Of a DNA stretch of 64,000 bases, positions 35,318 to 43,861 are shown piece by piece. Under the pieces are notes generated by a model. That model saw nothing but the letters and a program-made list of their open reading frames with translations. It was not told where the DNA came from and did not search any database. The stretch covers positions 1-64,000 of the forward strand of contig NZ_CP064687.1 in assembly GCF_023100905.1 (NCBI RefSeq), written 5' to 3'. Each line of letters begins with the position of its first letter. The first letter of the stretch is position 1. Source of the DNA: Bradyrhizobium sp. 4. Its GTDB lineage: Bacteria; Pseudomonadota; Alphaproteobacteria; Rhizobiales; Xanthobacteraceae. The translations under genes were made by a program, and so were the position numbers.

Positions 35318-35742
35318 CGGCTCACCTTCAGCGCCTGGACAATCGACGCAATCATCGCCGTATCCGCTCCACGACCGGCTCGGATCGTGATGCCGTCCAC
35401 TTCAATCTCGATGATCCCGCTATCTGCCTTGCGCACCGTTTTGCGCTCCCGGTGAGCACTTGGCGCCGGTACCACTGCGTCCACCACCGCCGGCACAAAC
35501 TGTACTTCGTTAGCTTCGGAATGACCGCCTGCTGCTTCTCGCAACTGACGTCGCCAGCCAAACAGCTGCTGCGGCGACAATCCATGCCGTCGAGCCACGG
35601 AACACACCGAGTCGCCACTCGCCACGATCTCCGCGACGATCCGCACCTTGTCCTCGTCGCTCCACTTCCGCCGACGACCGGCTCCGGTGAAGACCTCGAG
35701 CCGCCGCACCGGCTCCGTGATAGCAGTATGCACTGTGTCCAT
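35314..35742 (-). CDS. tnpA: IS66 accessory protein TnpA
   Basis: A 142-residue protein of the IS66 Orf1 family with a helix-turn-helix (about 24-65: WSDEDKVRIVAEIVASGDSV, VARRHGLSPQQLFGWRRQL) typical of the transposase_8 fold, and a more variable C-terminal part. First gene of the IS66 operon. Intact, with tnpB overlapping its end. Confidence 0.93.
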   Translation of the reverse strand: MDTVHTAITEPVRRLEVFTGAGRRRKWSDEDKVRIVAEIVASGDSVCSVARRHGLSPQQLFGWRRQLREAAGGHSEANEVQFVPAVVDAVVPAPSAHRERKTVRKADSGIIEIEVDGITIRAGRGADTAMIASIVQALKVSR

Positions 35743-35917
35743 TCTAAGCCTAACGGTCCAAACCGAACCGCAGACTCGCAGATCACACCGTCATCCGGTA
35801 GGTGGCCGCTGAACAGCGCTTACCTTCTCGATGTAGCGTTGAAGGATCGAACGCCATCAGCTGCCCCGCTTTCTGGCGCATCCAGAGGCTCTCACGGCCA
35901 GAATCGGGGAGCGACTC

Positions 35918-36157
35918 ATGTCAAGCCAGACGGCAATGCCAGGGAGCGGATACCGACACAATCAACGACCGCGGCCGCAGCAGCAGATGGATCTGTTCGG
36001 GAGCGGCCTGTCGAACGGCGCCATCGGCGCGCCGGCATGGTCGGAGCTGCCGGCGGAAGCGCAGGCGGCCCTTATGAGTCTGATGACGCAGTTGATCCTC
36101 GACCATGCTGCGATGACAGCGACGCCGCCCGCGAAGGGGGTCGATCATGATCTCTGA
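35918..36157 (+). CDS. Small protein of the serine recombinase module
   Basis: A 79-residue protein: MSSQTAMPGSGYRHNQRPRP, a QMDLFGSG motif, then a helical part (AWSELPAEAQAALMSLMTQL, ILDHAAM). Its last eleven bases overlap the start of the recombinase gene, so they are co-translated. I recall small proteins with an 'LFG...W..LP...' pattern next to large serine recombinases in rhizobia. A role as recombination directionality or accessory factor is plausible but unproven. Confidence 0.6.
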   Translation: MSSQTAMPGSGYRHNQRPRPQQQMDLFGSGLSNGAIGAPAWSELPAEAQAALMSLMTQLILDHAAMTATPPAKGVDHDL

Positions 36158-38214
36158 CAAGGTCAGGCCTCATCATCTGGAGCGTAAGGCGATTCTTTAC
36201 GTGCGCCAATCCTCAGCACATCAGGTGTTGCACAATCGCGAGAGCAGCGCATTGCAATACGCCATGCGGGACCGGCTGACGGCACTCGGGTGGTCAGGAG
36301 ATCGTAGTGATAGATGATCTCGGTCGTTCAGCCGCCGGCGGCGTGCAACGCGCCGGTTTCGAGCGAATGGTAGCAGAGGTTTGCCTCGGTAAGGTTGGTG
36401 CGGTTTGCGCCCGCGAAGTCTCGCGCTTCGCCCGCAACAGCCGGGATTGGCAGCAACTCATCGAGATGTGCCGCGTGGTCGATACCGTTCTGATCGATCA
36501 GGAGACGATCTATGCACCGAGGCACGGTAACGACCGCCTGCTGCTCGGGCTCAAGGGCAGCCTCAACGAGTACGAGCTGGATCTGTTGCGCCAGCGCTCG
36601 CTCTCGGCCCGCTACGAGAAGGCGCGCCGGGGCGAGTTGGTTGTGGCGGCGCCCGTCGGCTTCGTGAAGGCCGGCGATCATTATGAGAAAGATCCGGATG
36701 GGCGTGTCCAGGAGGCGATCAAGCTGGTGTTCGACAAGGTCGAGGAACTGGGCAGCGCGCGACAGGCGCTCTGCTGGCTCCACGAGTACAATCTCGATCT
36801 GCCGGTGAAGCAGACCAGCGGCGACACGGCCTGGCGGCGACCAAGCTACTCCGCCATCCACCGGATCATTGAGAACCCGGTCTACGGCGGCGCCTATGCC
36901 TATGGTAAGACGGCTGTGGCGGCGGGATACAGCGCCGCAGGCGTGAGCGTGAAGATCCGCCGCAAGGCGCGGAACGAATGGCTGGCGCTGAAGCCCAACA
37001 CCCACGAAGGGTATGTGAGCTGGGAGAGGTTCGAGGCGATCCGCACTATGGTCAGCAGCAACATTCCCACCGGCCGGCATCACGGCGCGCCCAAGCATGG
37101 TGACGGGCTGCTGGCCGGCCTGATCCGGTGCAAGCGCTGCGGCCGCAAGCTCACACTCCGATACTCCGGCATGAAGCACCATATCCCGCGCTACAGCTGC
37201 AGCCGCGCCTGGATGGACAATGGTGGCCCTCACTGCATCGGCTTCGGCGGACTGCGCGTCGATGATGCAGTCGAGGAAGCGCTGCTTGGCGTCGTCGGTC
37301 CGGGCGCTATCGCCGCTGCAACCGCGGCCGCCAAGGAAGCCAGGGAACGGCGGGATCAGGTGCGCGATGCTCTCAGTCGCGACCTCGAAGCGGCGCGCTA
37401 TGCCGCCGACCGGGCCTTCCGGCAGTACGATGCCGCTGACCCCGCGAACCGGCTGGTGGCGGGCGAGCTTGAAGCGCGCTGGAACAGGGCACTCGCTCAC
37501 GCGGCGGAGGTCGAGGGCAAGATCGCAATGCATGAGGCGGCGACGCCCGCCCCCATTGCCGATCCAGCTTCGCTCGGCGTTCTAGCCTCGAACCTCAAAG
37601 CGGTCTGGGATGCGCCGACGACGGATGCTCGCCTCAAGAAGCGCGTTGTGCGCACCCTCATCCATGAGGTCGTGGCCGATATCGACGATGCGGCCTCCGA
37701 GATCGTCCTCATCGTCCACTGGGTCGGCGGCGTTCACAGCGAGATACGCCTGCCCAAGCGCCGGCGCGGGCAGCGTAACAGCACCTCCGCCAACATCATC
37801 GAGGCTGTGCGCCGACTGGTGCTGATCGCCAGCGACGATCTGATCGCCGGCCTCCTCAACCGCAACGGCCTCGAGACCGGTAACGGCAATCGCTGGACGC
37901 GCGAGCGTGTTACCTCGCTGCGCTCGAACTATCGCATCCCGGTGTTCAAGCCCGCCGAGGACGGCATCGAGCACTGGCTAAACCTCAGCAACGCCGCCAA
38001 GCTCCTGAAGATCGCGCCCAAGACGCTCCGGCTGGCCGCTGAAGCCGGTGAAATCGAAGCCATCCATCCTCTGTCGGATGGTCCTTGGATCTTCGCCCGC
38101 AGCTCGCTGATAACAACTGCTGCTCGATCTATCGCCGAACGAGCGCGACAGAACCCAAGATACCCCACGGGATCGAATCCCAATCAGCAAAGTCTTTTCT
38201 CTTCAACAACATAG
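36147..38214 (+). pseudogene. Large serine recombinase with a single-base frameshift
   Basis: Starts MISDKVRPHHLERKAILYVR with the catalytic-type serine at residue 22 (RQSSAHQ). The frame ends at a TGA near 36320 because of one extra base in TCAGGAGATC (about 36297). Removing it gives TALGWSEIVVIDDLGRSAAG and a 688-residue protein. The remainder includes the resolvase core (CAREVSRFARNSRDWQQLIE), the recombinase domain (SYSAIHRIIENPVYGGAYAY), a zinc-ribbon (IRCKRCGRKL...YSCSRAW), a coiled coil (about 365-435), and a C-terminal helix-turn-helix-like region (LNLSNAAKLLKIAPKTL). It could be a true inactivation, a programmed shift or a sequencing error. Confidence 0.8.
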
Positions 38215-38224
38215 ACAGATGGGT

Positions 38225-38438
38225 GTTCTGATGCGCGGTTGTAGAACCGCTCGATATAGTCGAACACATCTGCTCTGGCCTCGTTTCTGGTGCGATAGGT
38301 TTTGCGCGCGATGCGTTCGGTCTTCAGCGACGAGAAGAAGCTCTCCATCGCCGCGTTGTCCCAGACGTTGCCGGATCGACTCATGCTGCAAATAATGCCG
38401 CTGTCTGCCATCAGGCGCTGGAACTGTTCGCTGACGTA
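38225..38438 (-). pseudogene. IS3-family orfB C-terminal fragment
   Basis: The minus strand encodes QRLMADSGIICSMSRSGNVW followed by DNAAMESFFSSLKTERIARK and DVFDYIERFYN, the end of an IS3 (IS600-like) transposase containing the catalytic Glu in MESFF. The last part diverges after FYN into sequence adjoining the recombinase gene. It abuts another IS3 fragment in the opposite orientation at 38438/38439. Confidence 0.75.
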
Positions 38439-38771
38439 TTACGTCTCCATTAAGTACACCGAGCGCCTGGCCGAAGCCGGCGTGGAGCCCTCTGTCGGCA
38501 GCGTCGGAGATTCCTACGACAATGCTCTCGCCGAAACGATCAATGGACTTTACAAGGCGGAGGTGATCCATCGGCGCGGACCATGGCGCAGCTTCGAGGC
38601 CGTCTCGCGACGCTGGAATGGGTGGACTGGTTCAACAACCGAAGGCTCCTCGAGCCCATCGGCAACATCCCGCCGGCCGAAGCCGAGCAACGCTACTACG
38701 CCATGATGGAACACCCCGCCATGGCGGCATAACTTAAACCAAGTGGCCTCCGGCAAACCCGGGGCGGTTCA
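38439..38771 (+). mobile_element. IS3-family orfB C-terminal fragment with right end
   Basis: The plus strand encodes YTERLAEAGVEPSVGSVGDS, YDNALAETINGLYKAEVIHR and, after a frameshift near 38590, TLEWVDWFNNRRLLEPIGNI and EHPAMAA with a stop. The right terminal repeat at 38746-38771 is the exact complement of the left end at 22498-22523. The trinucleotide after the end is GTT, the same as before the left end. The 5' part of this element is missing here. Confidence 0.75.
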
Positions 38772-38854
38772 GTTCAACCGCGGTGGGGATAACATCACGA
38801 GAGATTTCGCGCGGATGGTCAGATTGCCAAGCCCAGAAGACCTTCATGTCTCGA

Positions 38855-40066
38855 TCAGCTTTCCAAAAATGCCCGGTACCACCTGACCTGGCTCTCACTA
38901 ACCTGAAAGCGTCCGTCCATCATTTGAGCCTTATCGCGGTCAGCACCAACGATTACGCGGCCCAACTCCTGAATGCGGTCGAACAGGTCAATGACTTCGT
39001 TTGAGCGCTCTAGAATGCCTTCGCTGGAGATCGGTTCACCCTTGTATGTGTACTGGTTAGCAAGTTCATCCAGCAACCTTTTGTAGTCTGTGAGGATCGG
39101 CCGCATGTAGATCATCGCGACATCCTCGACTTCGGGAGGAACGTCTTTATCGCCGAACAGGAGCTTGGCGAGCTGCAGAGCTGGCGCCCACGTCCAGCTT
39201 TCGCTCCCCTGCACCAGCCGTTCCTTCATCAGATCGACAAAGTCGAGCTTGCCATACTGAAACGGCGCATGGGGCCACCCGTCCTGGATATAGAAGTCGT
39301 ACATGCCGTGAGGAAACAGTGCTCGGATGGTCTGGTCGCTGGTGATCTTATTGATCTCGACCGGACGGGCCGCTGATAACTTGTTGCTCAGGTAAGCAAA
39401 CATGATCTCGGCAATCTGGCGCACCGAATAAACGCCTTGGGATGCTTCGCCCAGAAGGGCCGAGATCATAGGCAGTTCGGTCTTGGTGGCGAACTTCTCC
39501 AACCATTCCGTTGAGGCGCGCCGCAACCGCACATCAATGGGGTGGGGAGGCTGCGTGAGCTTTCGGGCGTTTTCGAGGGCTACCCTGTAGCGGTGTATCC
39601 AATACTTCGTCCGGCTTGGCGGCTCCAGGAACACATCGCCATAGGCAACCTCCAACTCCCGCGCCAGCCACTCCTCCTGCTGGCGTTTGAACACTCCCGT
39701 CCGGGCATCGTGCAACATCCCCCCGAGGTCCTTCAGGACCGGGTGGGTTCGCGCCCGGGTGCCGAAGATTTCCTCTAACTTTGCTTTCTCGGCATCGCCT
39801 TCAACAATGTACGGGGCCTGGTCTACCCAAAAGATGATGGGCGCAGGATCTCCAATCCGGAAAAGCCGTTGCCGGTAGGTGTCCGGAATCAGCCCGGTCA
39901 ACTCGTACCCGTCGGCGTTATCGAAGTGCAAGAAGGCACTGATGTTGAAGTCAGCATCCATCTCGGGAAGATACATCGAGTTCCCGGCCCAAAAGATCGG
40001 CACGCCGATTGAGTCGACCGGCGACAGTCGAATTGCAGCGGAGACTGCCAGGGCGTCAGGCGTCAA
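38855..40066 (-). CDS. Unrecognised protein, second gene of a coupled pair
   Basis: A 403-residue soluble protein of unknown family. Its frame opens upstream, but the likely start is TTG at 40066, overlapping the TGA of the preceding gene (TTGA), giving translational coupling. No transmembrane segment or classical catalytic motif is seen. Recognisable features are a beta-rich N terminus (GVPIFWAGNSMYLPEMDADF, NISAFLHFDNADGYELTGLI) and a helical middle and end (RLRRASTEWLEKFATKTELP). The pair lies between IS3 fragments and an IS66 element, inside an island with AbiE and DUF3800 genes, so a defence or toxin-antitoxin role is possible. This is inferred from context only. Confidence 0.7.
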   Translation of the reverse strand: MTPDALAVSAAIRLSPVDSIGVPIFWAGNSMYLPEMDADFNISAFLHFDNADGYELTGLIPDTYRQRLFRIGDPAPIIFWVDQAPYIVEGDAEKAKLEEIFGTRARTHPVLKDLGGMLHDARTGVFKRQQEEWLARELEVAYGDVFLEPPSRTKYWIHRYRVALENARKLTQPPHPIDVRLRRASTEWLEKFATKTELPMISALLGEASQGVYSVRQIAEIMFAYLSNKLSAARPVEINKITSDQTIRALFPHGMYDFYIQDGWPHAPFQYGKLDFVDLMKERLVQGSESWTWAPALQLAKLLFGDKDVPPEVEDVAMIYMRPILTDYKRLLDELANQYTYKGEPISSEGILERSNEVIDLFDRIQELGRVIVGADRDKAQMMDGRFQVSESQVRWYRAFLES

Positions 40067-40857
40067 AGGTTGATCCCTGCCCGCTTGTAGACCTGCTCCA
40101 CGCACTCATAAATCAGTCCGTAGTGTTGGCTGACATTCAGTGGCAGCAACCGATAGGTTTCGATTACGTTTGTCAGTTCCTTCAGGGCCTCAGTGACACC
40201 AGGCGTCCGCTGGAATTCTTCTGGGACGACGACGCCCAGCAAGTTCTCTTTCTTCAGCGGGATATCCGCTTCCACCTGAAGTTCGATCACCGCGGCGCGA
40301 TCGTCACAATCCTTAGTCGACCCCTCCTTGTACAGCTTAGAAACCGCGAGCACCCTGGAATGGCTCATGTTGAGAAGATGCTCCTCCTTGAGCTTCTTCT
40401 GATCGTTCGCGTCCCGATCGACGTACCGGCGCGGTGTTTCGAAATACAGGGAGATAAGCCGGCCGATCTGGTCTTGATCGGTGCCGACGTTGAAGTCCTC
40501 CAGTTTGAAGGTCGTCAGGTAATCCGGCATCCTTCCCCGCTCGAAGGCGCCCGTATCGAAGGGATGTATCCGCTTCAAGGGTGGCGGATTGCTGAAGCGC
40601 ATCACGAACACGGTCGGCAGCTGCCACGGTTCCGGGTTCAGCGCATCCTTGCCCTTATAGGCAGCACGACCGACGAACAGATAGCAGAGCTTTTCGCCCT
40701 GGAAGACGTTGCACTTCACCGCGAGAAGCTTCTCTTCATTCAAGATCGGAATCAGGTTGCTCGAAGCGGTGCTGTGTATCCACGGCGGACTCTTCGGTAC
40801 GGCCAGGTTGCTGTTCTTCAAAAACTCGCGGAGCTTCACCTCTGTGGGCTTGACCAT
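40063..40857 (-). CDS. Unrecognised protein, possibly ADP-ribosyltransferase-like, first gene of a coupled pair
   Basis: A 264-residue protein. Residues 25-40 (PWIHSTASSNLIPILN) and 56-68 (KLCYLFVGRAAYK) follow the pattern 'H-x-T...N-L...I' then 'Y-x-F-x-G-R-x-A-Y' seen in several ADP-ribosyltransferase/RNA 2'-phosphotransferase-like folds, where the His and Tyr contact NAD. A PFDTGAF motif follows near residue 100. The match is suggestive only, and no glutamate signature can be assigned. ATG at 40857. Its stop overlaps the next gene's start. Toxin, effector or sensor roles are all possible. Confidence 0.7.
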   Translation of the reverse strand: MVKPTEVKLREFLKNSNLAVPKSPPWIHSTASSNLIPILNEEKLLAVKCNVFQGEKLCYLFVGRAAYKGKDALNPEPWQLPTVFVMRFSNPPPLKRIHPFDTGAFERGRMPDYLTTFKLEDFNVGTDQDQIGRLISLYFETPRRYVDRDANDQKKLKEEHLLNMSHSRVLAVSKLYKEGSTKDCDDRAAVIELQVEADIPLKKENLLGVVVPEEFQRTPGVTEALKELTNVIETYRLLPLNVSQHYGLIYECVEQVYKRAGINL

Positions 40858-40948
40858 CGGATATCCATGGGGTGCAGCAAATCACCGGGACGCCATCTAT
40901 CAAAACCGGTTGCGGCAGGTAGGTTCTCACAACCGTAATCCCCACTAC

Positions 40949-41158
40949 TCAACCGAAATGTCTGACGATGCCATTGGTAAGAAAAAGAAGCGTACAGAGG
41001 GAGACCAAGACGCCAGCCAGGACCGCGAGCAGCATGAGGACAAACCCCCGCTCCCGGCCAAAGGCTCGAACAACGGTCTCGGACTGAGATAGGATTCCGC
41101 CCATCCCTACGGCGATCCTCGCCAGGTTCGGTTCTCGCTTTTGCGTGGCTTTAGCCAT
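40949..41158 (-). CDS. Small membrane protein
   Basis: A 69-residue protein with a charged N terminus (MAKATQKREPNLARIAVGMG) and a single strong transmembrane segment near the C terminus (about 41-63, LMLLAVLAGVLVSLCTLLFL). A GGAG sequence lies eight bases before the ATG. It is 91 bases upstream of the two-gene unit and on the same strand, so it may be part of that unit. No family recognised. Confidence 0.5.
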   Translation of the reverse strand: MAKATQKREPNLARIAVGMGGILSQSETVVRAFGRERGFVLMLLAVLAGVLVSLCTLLFLTNGIVRHFG

Positions 41159-41713
41159 GCCCGTCTCCGAAAGTGAGCCTCCGGGATGCTTCCCGGCTCG
41201 TACCGTACGACCATCCCCGAGGCGTCAACCGCCAACAACGCACCACGACTATCCCCATCGGGTTTGCAGTTTGGAAAAACCTCTTTGACGCTTCATCCAA
41301 CACCAATGGTTATTTCATCAAACCGCAACGCACCAGTAACGAAGCGGCTCGGGAAGCGCCATTTTCAATAGTTCTTTCAATGTGTTATCCGCTCCGCAGG
41401 AACAGGCCTGCGGAGACTATCAAAAGCGCCGTCCAAAATTTGGAGAAGTCGTCCAGAACTACGGATTCGCCGGGTACGGATGACCAGCCTGGGCGTCAAA
41501 CGCCCGGCCTGTGAATCGGGGCCGAACTGAACCACTTGAACTAACGCCAGCAATTCCTTTTGGCGAACAAAGGAATCTGCGTCGGGATGGGGTCACGATC
41601 GGCGCCGATGCTGACCCCATTTCCACTGGCTTTTCTTAATTCCTTCACAGCGTTACTGCCGATATCTGCAACAGCCTGACCCCTGCGCCGATTCACATCC
41701 CCATAGTCCTATC
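41159..41713. other. Gene-poor region with two inverted repeats
   Basis: About 555 bases without a supported gene. It contains a hairpin ATTCCTTT...AAAGGAAT (41553-41576) and a second, ATGGGGTCA...TGACCCCAT (41587-41620), whose loop holds the palindrome ATCGGCGCCGAT. These may be an old transposon end or a regulatory structure. Confidence 0.45.
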
Positions 41714-41750
41714 GTAAGCGTAGCTCCCCTTTTTGATTGGTGCTTGACGC

Positions 41751-42103
41751 CTATTTTGAGCGCGTGACGCGGCGCCGCGGCTTCCAAATTTCGGACAAAG
41801 CGTTGACGGCGGCCTCGAGGGCCTTGCTGTCGATGACGTTGGGATCGAAGTGTTCGGGCCCCCAGAGGCGCATGTGTTCGTGCTCCGGATGGGTGGGGTC
41901 GCTGATGGCGTCGAGGTATTCGGCAGAGGCTGGCGCACCGCCGACGTCCTCCGGAGGACAACGACCGGCGGCCTCGAGCAGGAGGAGAAGTCCCTCTATC
42001 GTCGTGTTGTCGAACCATTTTTCGAGTTTGATCACATGGATCCAGCTGTCGCCGAAGTCATAGAGATAATGGATCGCCTTGGCGCCTGTCTCTGAACGAT
42101 ATC
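41751..42103 (-). pseudogene. 3' part of a plasmid pRiA4b ORF-3-like gene
   Basis: The minus strand encodes YRSETGAKAIHYLYDFGDSW, then IHVIKLEKWFDNTTIEGLLL, then LEAAGRCPPEDVGGAPASAE and LWGPEHFDPNVID, the second half of the pRiA4b ORF-3 family (YDFGDxWxH and CPPEDxGG motifs). The first half is absent, replaced by the truncated tnpC. Function of the family is unknown; it appears as a passenger in some IS66 elements. Confidence 0.75.
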
Positions 42104-42804
42104 GGAGAGGCGAGCAGAAGCTGGCGCAGACGATGCCACAAGGGCTTCAATTCCTGGGCGGCATAGCCGACCCAGAAGGCGAGCGTCGAACGGTCGATGG
42201 CGATACCGTGCGTCGCCAGCATCTGCGCCTGGCGGTAAAGCGGCAAATGCCAATGATACTTGGCGTCGATCACTTGCGCGACGAGCCGCTCGGTGGGCAG
42301 TCCTCCCCTGATCAGTCGCTCGGGAGCAGCGTGCTGGAGGACGACGCCATGACAGGCGCGGCAGGCCAGTTTGGGTCGGCGGGTCACAATCACCCGGTAT
42401 TGCACCGGAACGACGTCGAGCCTCTGACTCTCATCGCGACCAATCTCAAAGAGACCGCCTTTGCAAGACGGGCAACAGGTTTCAGCCGGCATCAGGGTTT
42501 CGACGATGCGCGGCAAATGCTCCGGAAGCTGACCACGGTTGGCTCTGCGCTCGGTATTTCTCTTCTCGCAGGCTCTGGGATTGGAGCGATCCTCGGCTGC
42601 TTCGAGAGCCGCGACGGTCTCTTCGATGTCCTCCAGAACAAGCTGTAGCTGATCAGCGTCCAGCTTTTCCGACGATCGACCGAACTGCGCATCTTTCGCA
42701 AGCTTGAGCAACCGTTCGAGCCTGGCGCAGCGATCCAGCAGAGCCGCGGCAAAGGCACGCAACTCGGCTGGATCGCTCGGCAGCTCATCAGGCAAATCAC
42801 TCAT
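42058..42804 (-). pseudogene. IS66 TnpC, C-terminally truncated
   Basis: The first about 230 residues of an IS66 transposase: the helical N terminus (LLDRCARLERLLKLAKDAQF), the zinc-finger-like CCPSCKGG, the second Cys pair CRACHG, and LPLYRQAQML. The sequence leaves the family at about residue 230 (LRQLLLAS) and runs into the pRiA4b ORF-3 tail in another frame, so the catalytic half is missing. It is a different lineage from the intact copy at 33.4 kb. Confidence 0.85.
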
Positions 42805-42855
42805 TGGTCCGAGTCTGCCATGCTTCGCGCCTTGATGCAGCGAAGATTTTATTCC

Positions 42856-43209
42856 CTACGCAAGTGCTTTCGGTTGCGGGATTTGAGGTGCGTGCATGCG
42901 CGTCCAATCCATGCCGGCCAGAAGCGCAGACAACTGCGCGGCAATCATCCGCATCATGCCGGCCACGGTGGGAGGCCATTTGAAGCCGCTGCTATCGAGC
43001 CGCTTCCAGTACATCACCAGGCCGGTACCATCCCAGACGACAATCTTCACGCGATCGGCGCGCTTCGCACGGAAGACCATCGCCACACCCTTCATCGGGT
43101 CTTGGCCAAGCGTCTCCTTCGCCAAGAGCGGCAAGCCATCCGCACCCTTTCTGAAGTCCACAGGTTGGGTCGCAACATAAATCGTGAGGCCCGTGGATGG
43201 CGTCAGCAT
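42856..43209 (-). CDS. tnpB: IS66 accessory protein TnpB
   Basis: A 117-residue IS66 Orf2 protein with the family motifs YVATQPVDFRKGADGLPLLA and MVFRAKRADRVKIVVWDGTG. It starts within the last bases of tnpA (8-base overlap). It appears intact, but the element's tnpC is not. Clearly diverged from the TnpB at 35.0 kb. Confidence 0.93.
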   Translation of the reverse strand: MLTPSTGLTIYVATQPVDFRKGADGLPLLAKETLGQDPMKGVAMVFRAKRADRVKIVVWDGTGLVMYWKRLDSSGFKWPPTVAGMMRMIAAQLSALLAGMDWTRMHAPQIPQPKALA

Positions 43210-43622
43210 GAACGTGTCCGTCGCAGAGCCGTGAACACGTCACTTAGTACCGCAAGGCCAGGCGTCCCGCGTACCTCTATCCGTGCCCCCTGGAACTCGA
43301 CCATAACAACAGCTGCTTCCGCCGATATAGAGGGCTCCGCAGCCGCCGGTAGCGTCGATTCCGACACCAAAGGCACAAACGATAAGTTATCAGCCGAAGC
43401 CGGCAGCACCAACTGGCCCAAACGCGCTCGACGCCGCCAGTCATTCACCTGCTGGGGCCGGCAGCCATGGCGGCGGGCGACATCTGTGACAATCGTGCCC
43501 GGCTCGAAGCTTTCCGCGGCAATCCGTGCCTTCAGATCGTCTGGCCAGCGCTTTCGACCTGCGCCAGCATACACTTCGATACGCGGGGATGGTCGTCTTA
43601 TGTCGTCCGAATGGTCGTCCAT
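43203..43622 (-). CDS. tnpA: IS66 accessory protein TnpA
   Basis: A 139-residue IS66 Orf1 protein with a helix-turn-helix (RWPDDLKARIAAESFEPGTI, VARRHGCRPQQVNDWRRRA). The ATG at 43622 is preferred to the upstream in-frame GTG at 43631 because an AGGGTG-like site lies before it. Intact. It opens the deleted IS66 element. Confidence 0.9.
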   Translation of the reverse strand: MDDHSDDIRRPSPRIEVYAGAGRKRWPDDLKARIAAESFEPGTIVTDVARRHGCRPQQVNDWRRRARLGQLVLPASADNLSFVPLVSESTLPAAAEPSISAEAAVVMVEFQGARIEVRGTPGLAVLSDVFTALRRTRSC

Positions 43623-43861
43623 TGTGAGCACCCTTGCAGAAGATGCCCCTTCTAGCGGCGCTCACAAGACTGCGCACAAACAATCTGAAGGGCCTCAGCA
43701 CCACGCTCACGTCCTATCTCCGGCGTAAACGAGTACGTCTTGTAGTGGACGGACGGCGCGCTGGTCGCACTGTCCATCATGTTGGTTGGTTCATTGGCTT
43801 TCCTGGCAGTCTCTTGCCTCATGCAACCGACGGCGCCCGGATATGAACTTTAGGACAGTCG

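Larger units (their letters stand above)
33347..35823 (-). mobile_element. Intact IS66-family element
   Basis: A complete 2,477-bp IS66 element with three intact genes (tnpA, tnpB, tnpC) on the minus strand. The ends read GTAAGCG inward on both sides (33347 and, as complement, 35823). An exact 8-bp target duplication CTTCTCGA flanks it at 33339-33346 and 35824-35831, as expected for IS66. The intact genes and perfect duplication suggest a recent insertion. It splits the first gene of the serine recombinase module. Confidence 0.92.
41714..43710 (-). mobile_element. IS66-family element with internal deletion
   Basis: A 1,997-bp IS66 copy unlike the first one. Ends GTAAGCG (41714) and, as complement, GTGAGCG (43710) are flanked by an exact 8-bp duplication GTCCTATC (41706-41713 and 43711-43718). 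It keeps tnpA and tnpB, but tnpC is truncated and fused to the tail of a pRiA4b ORF-3-like passenger gene, so an internal deletion occurred at about 42105. It cannot transpose by itself. Confidence 0.85.

Noticed and set aside
36328..37533. 401-codon minus-strand frame
   Set aside because: Antisense to the serine recombinase; no motif, and composition is that of a shadow.
40009..40938. 309-codon plus-strand frame opposite the unknown gene pair
   Set aside because: The minus-strand genes are coupled, have better composition and start/stop overlap; the plus frame has no recognisable structure.
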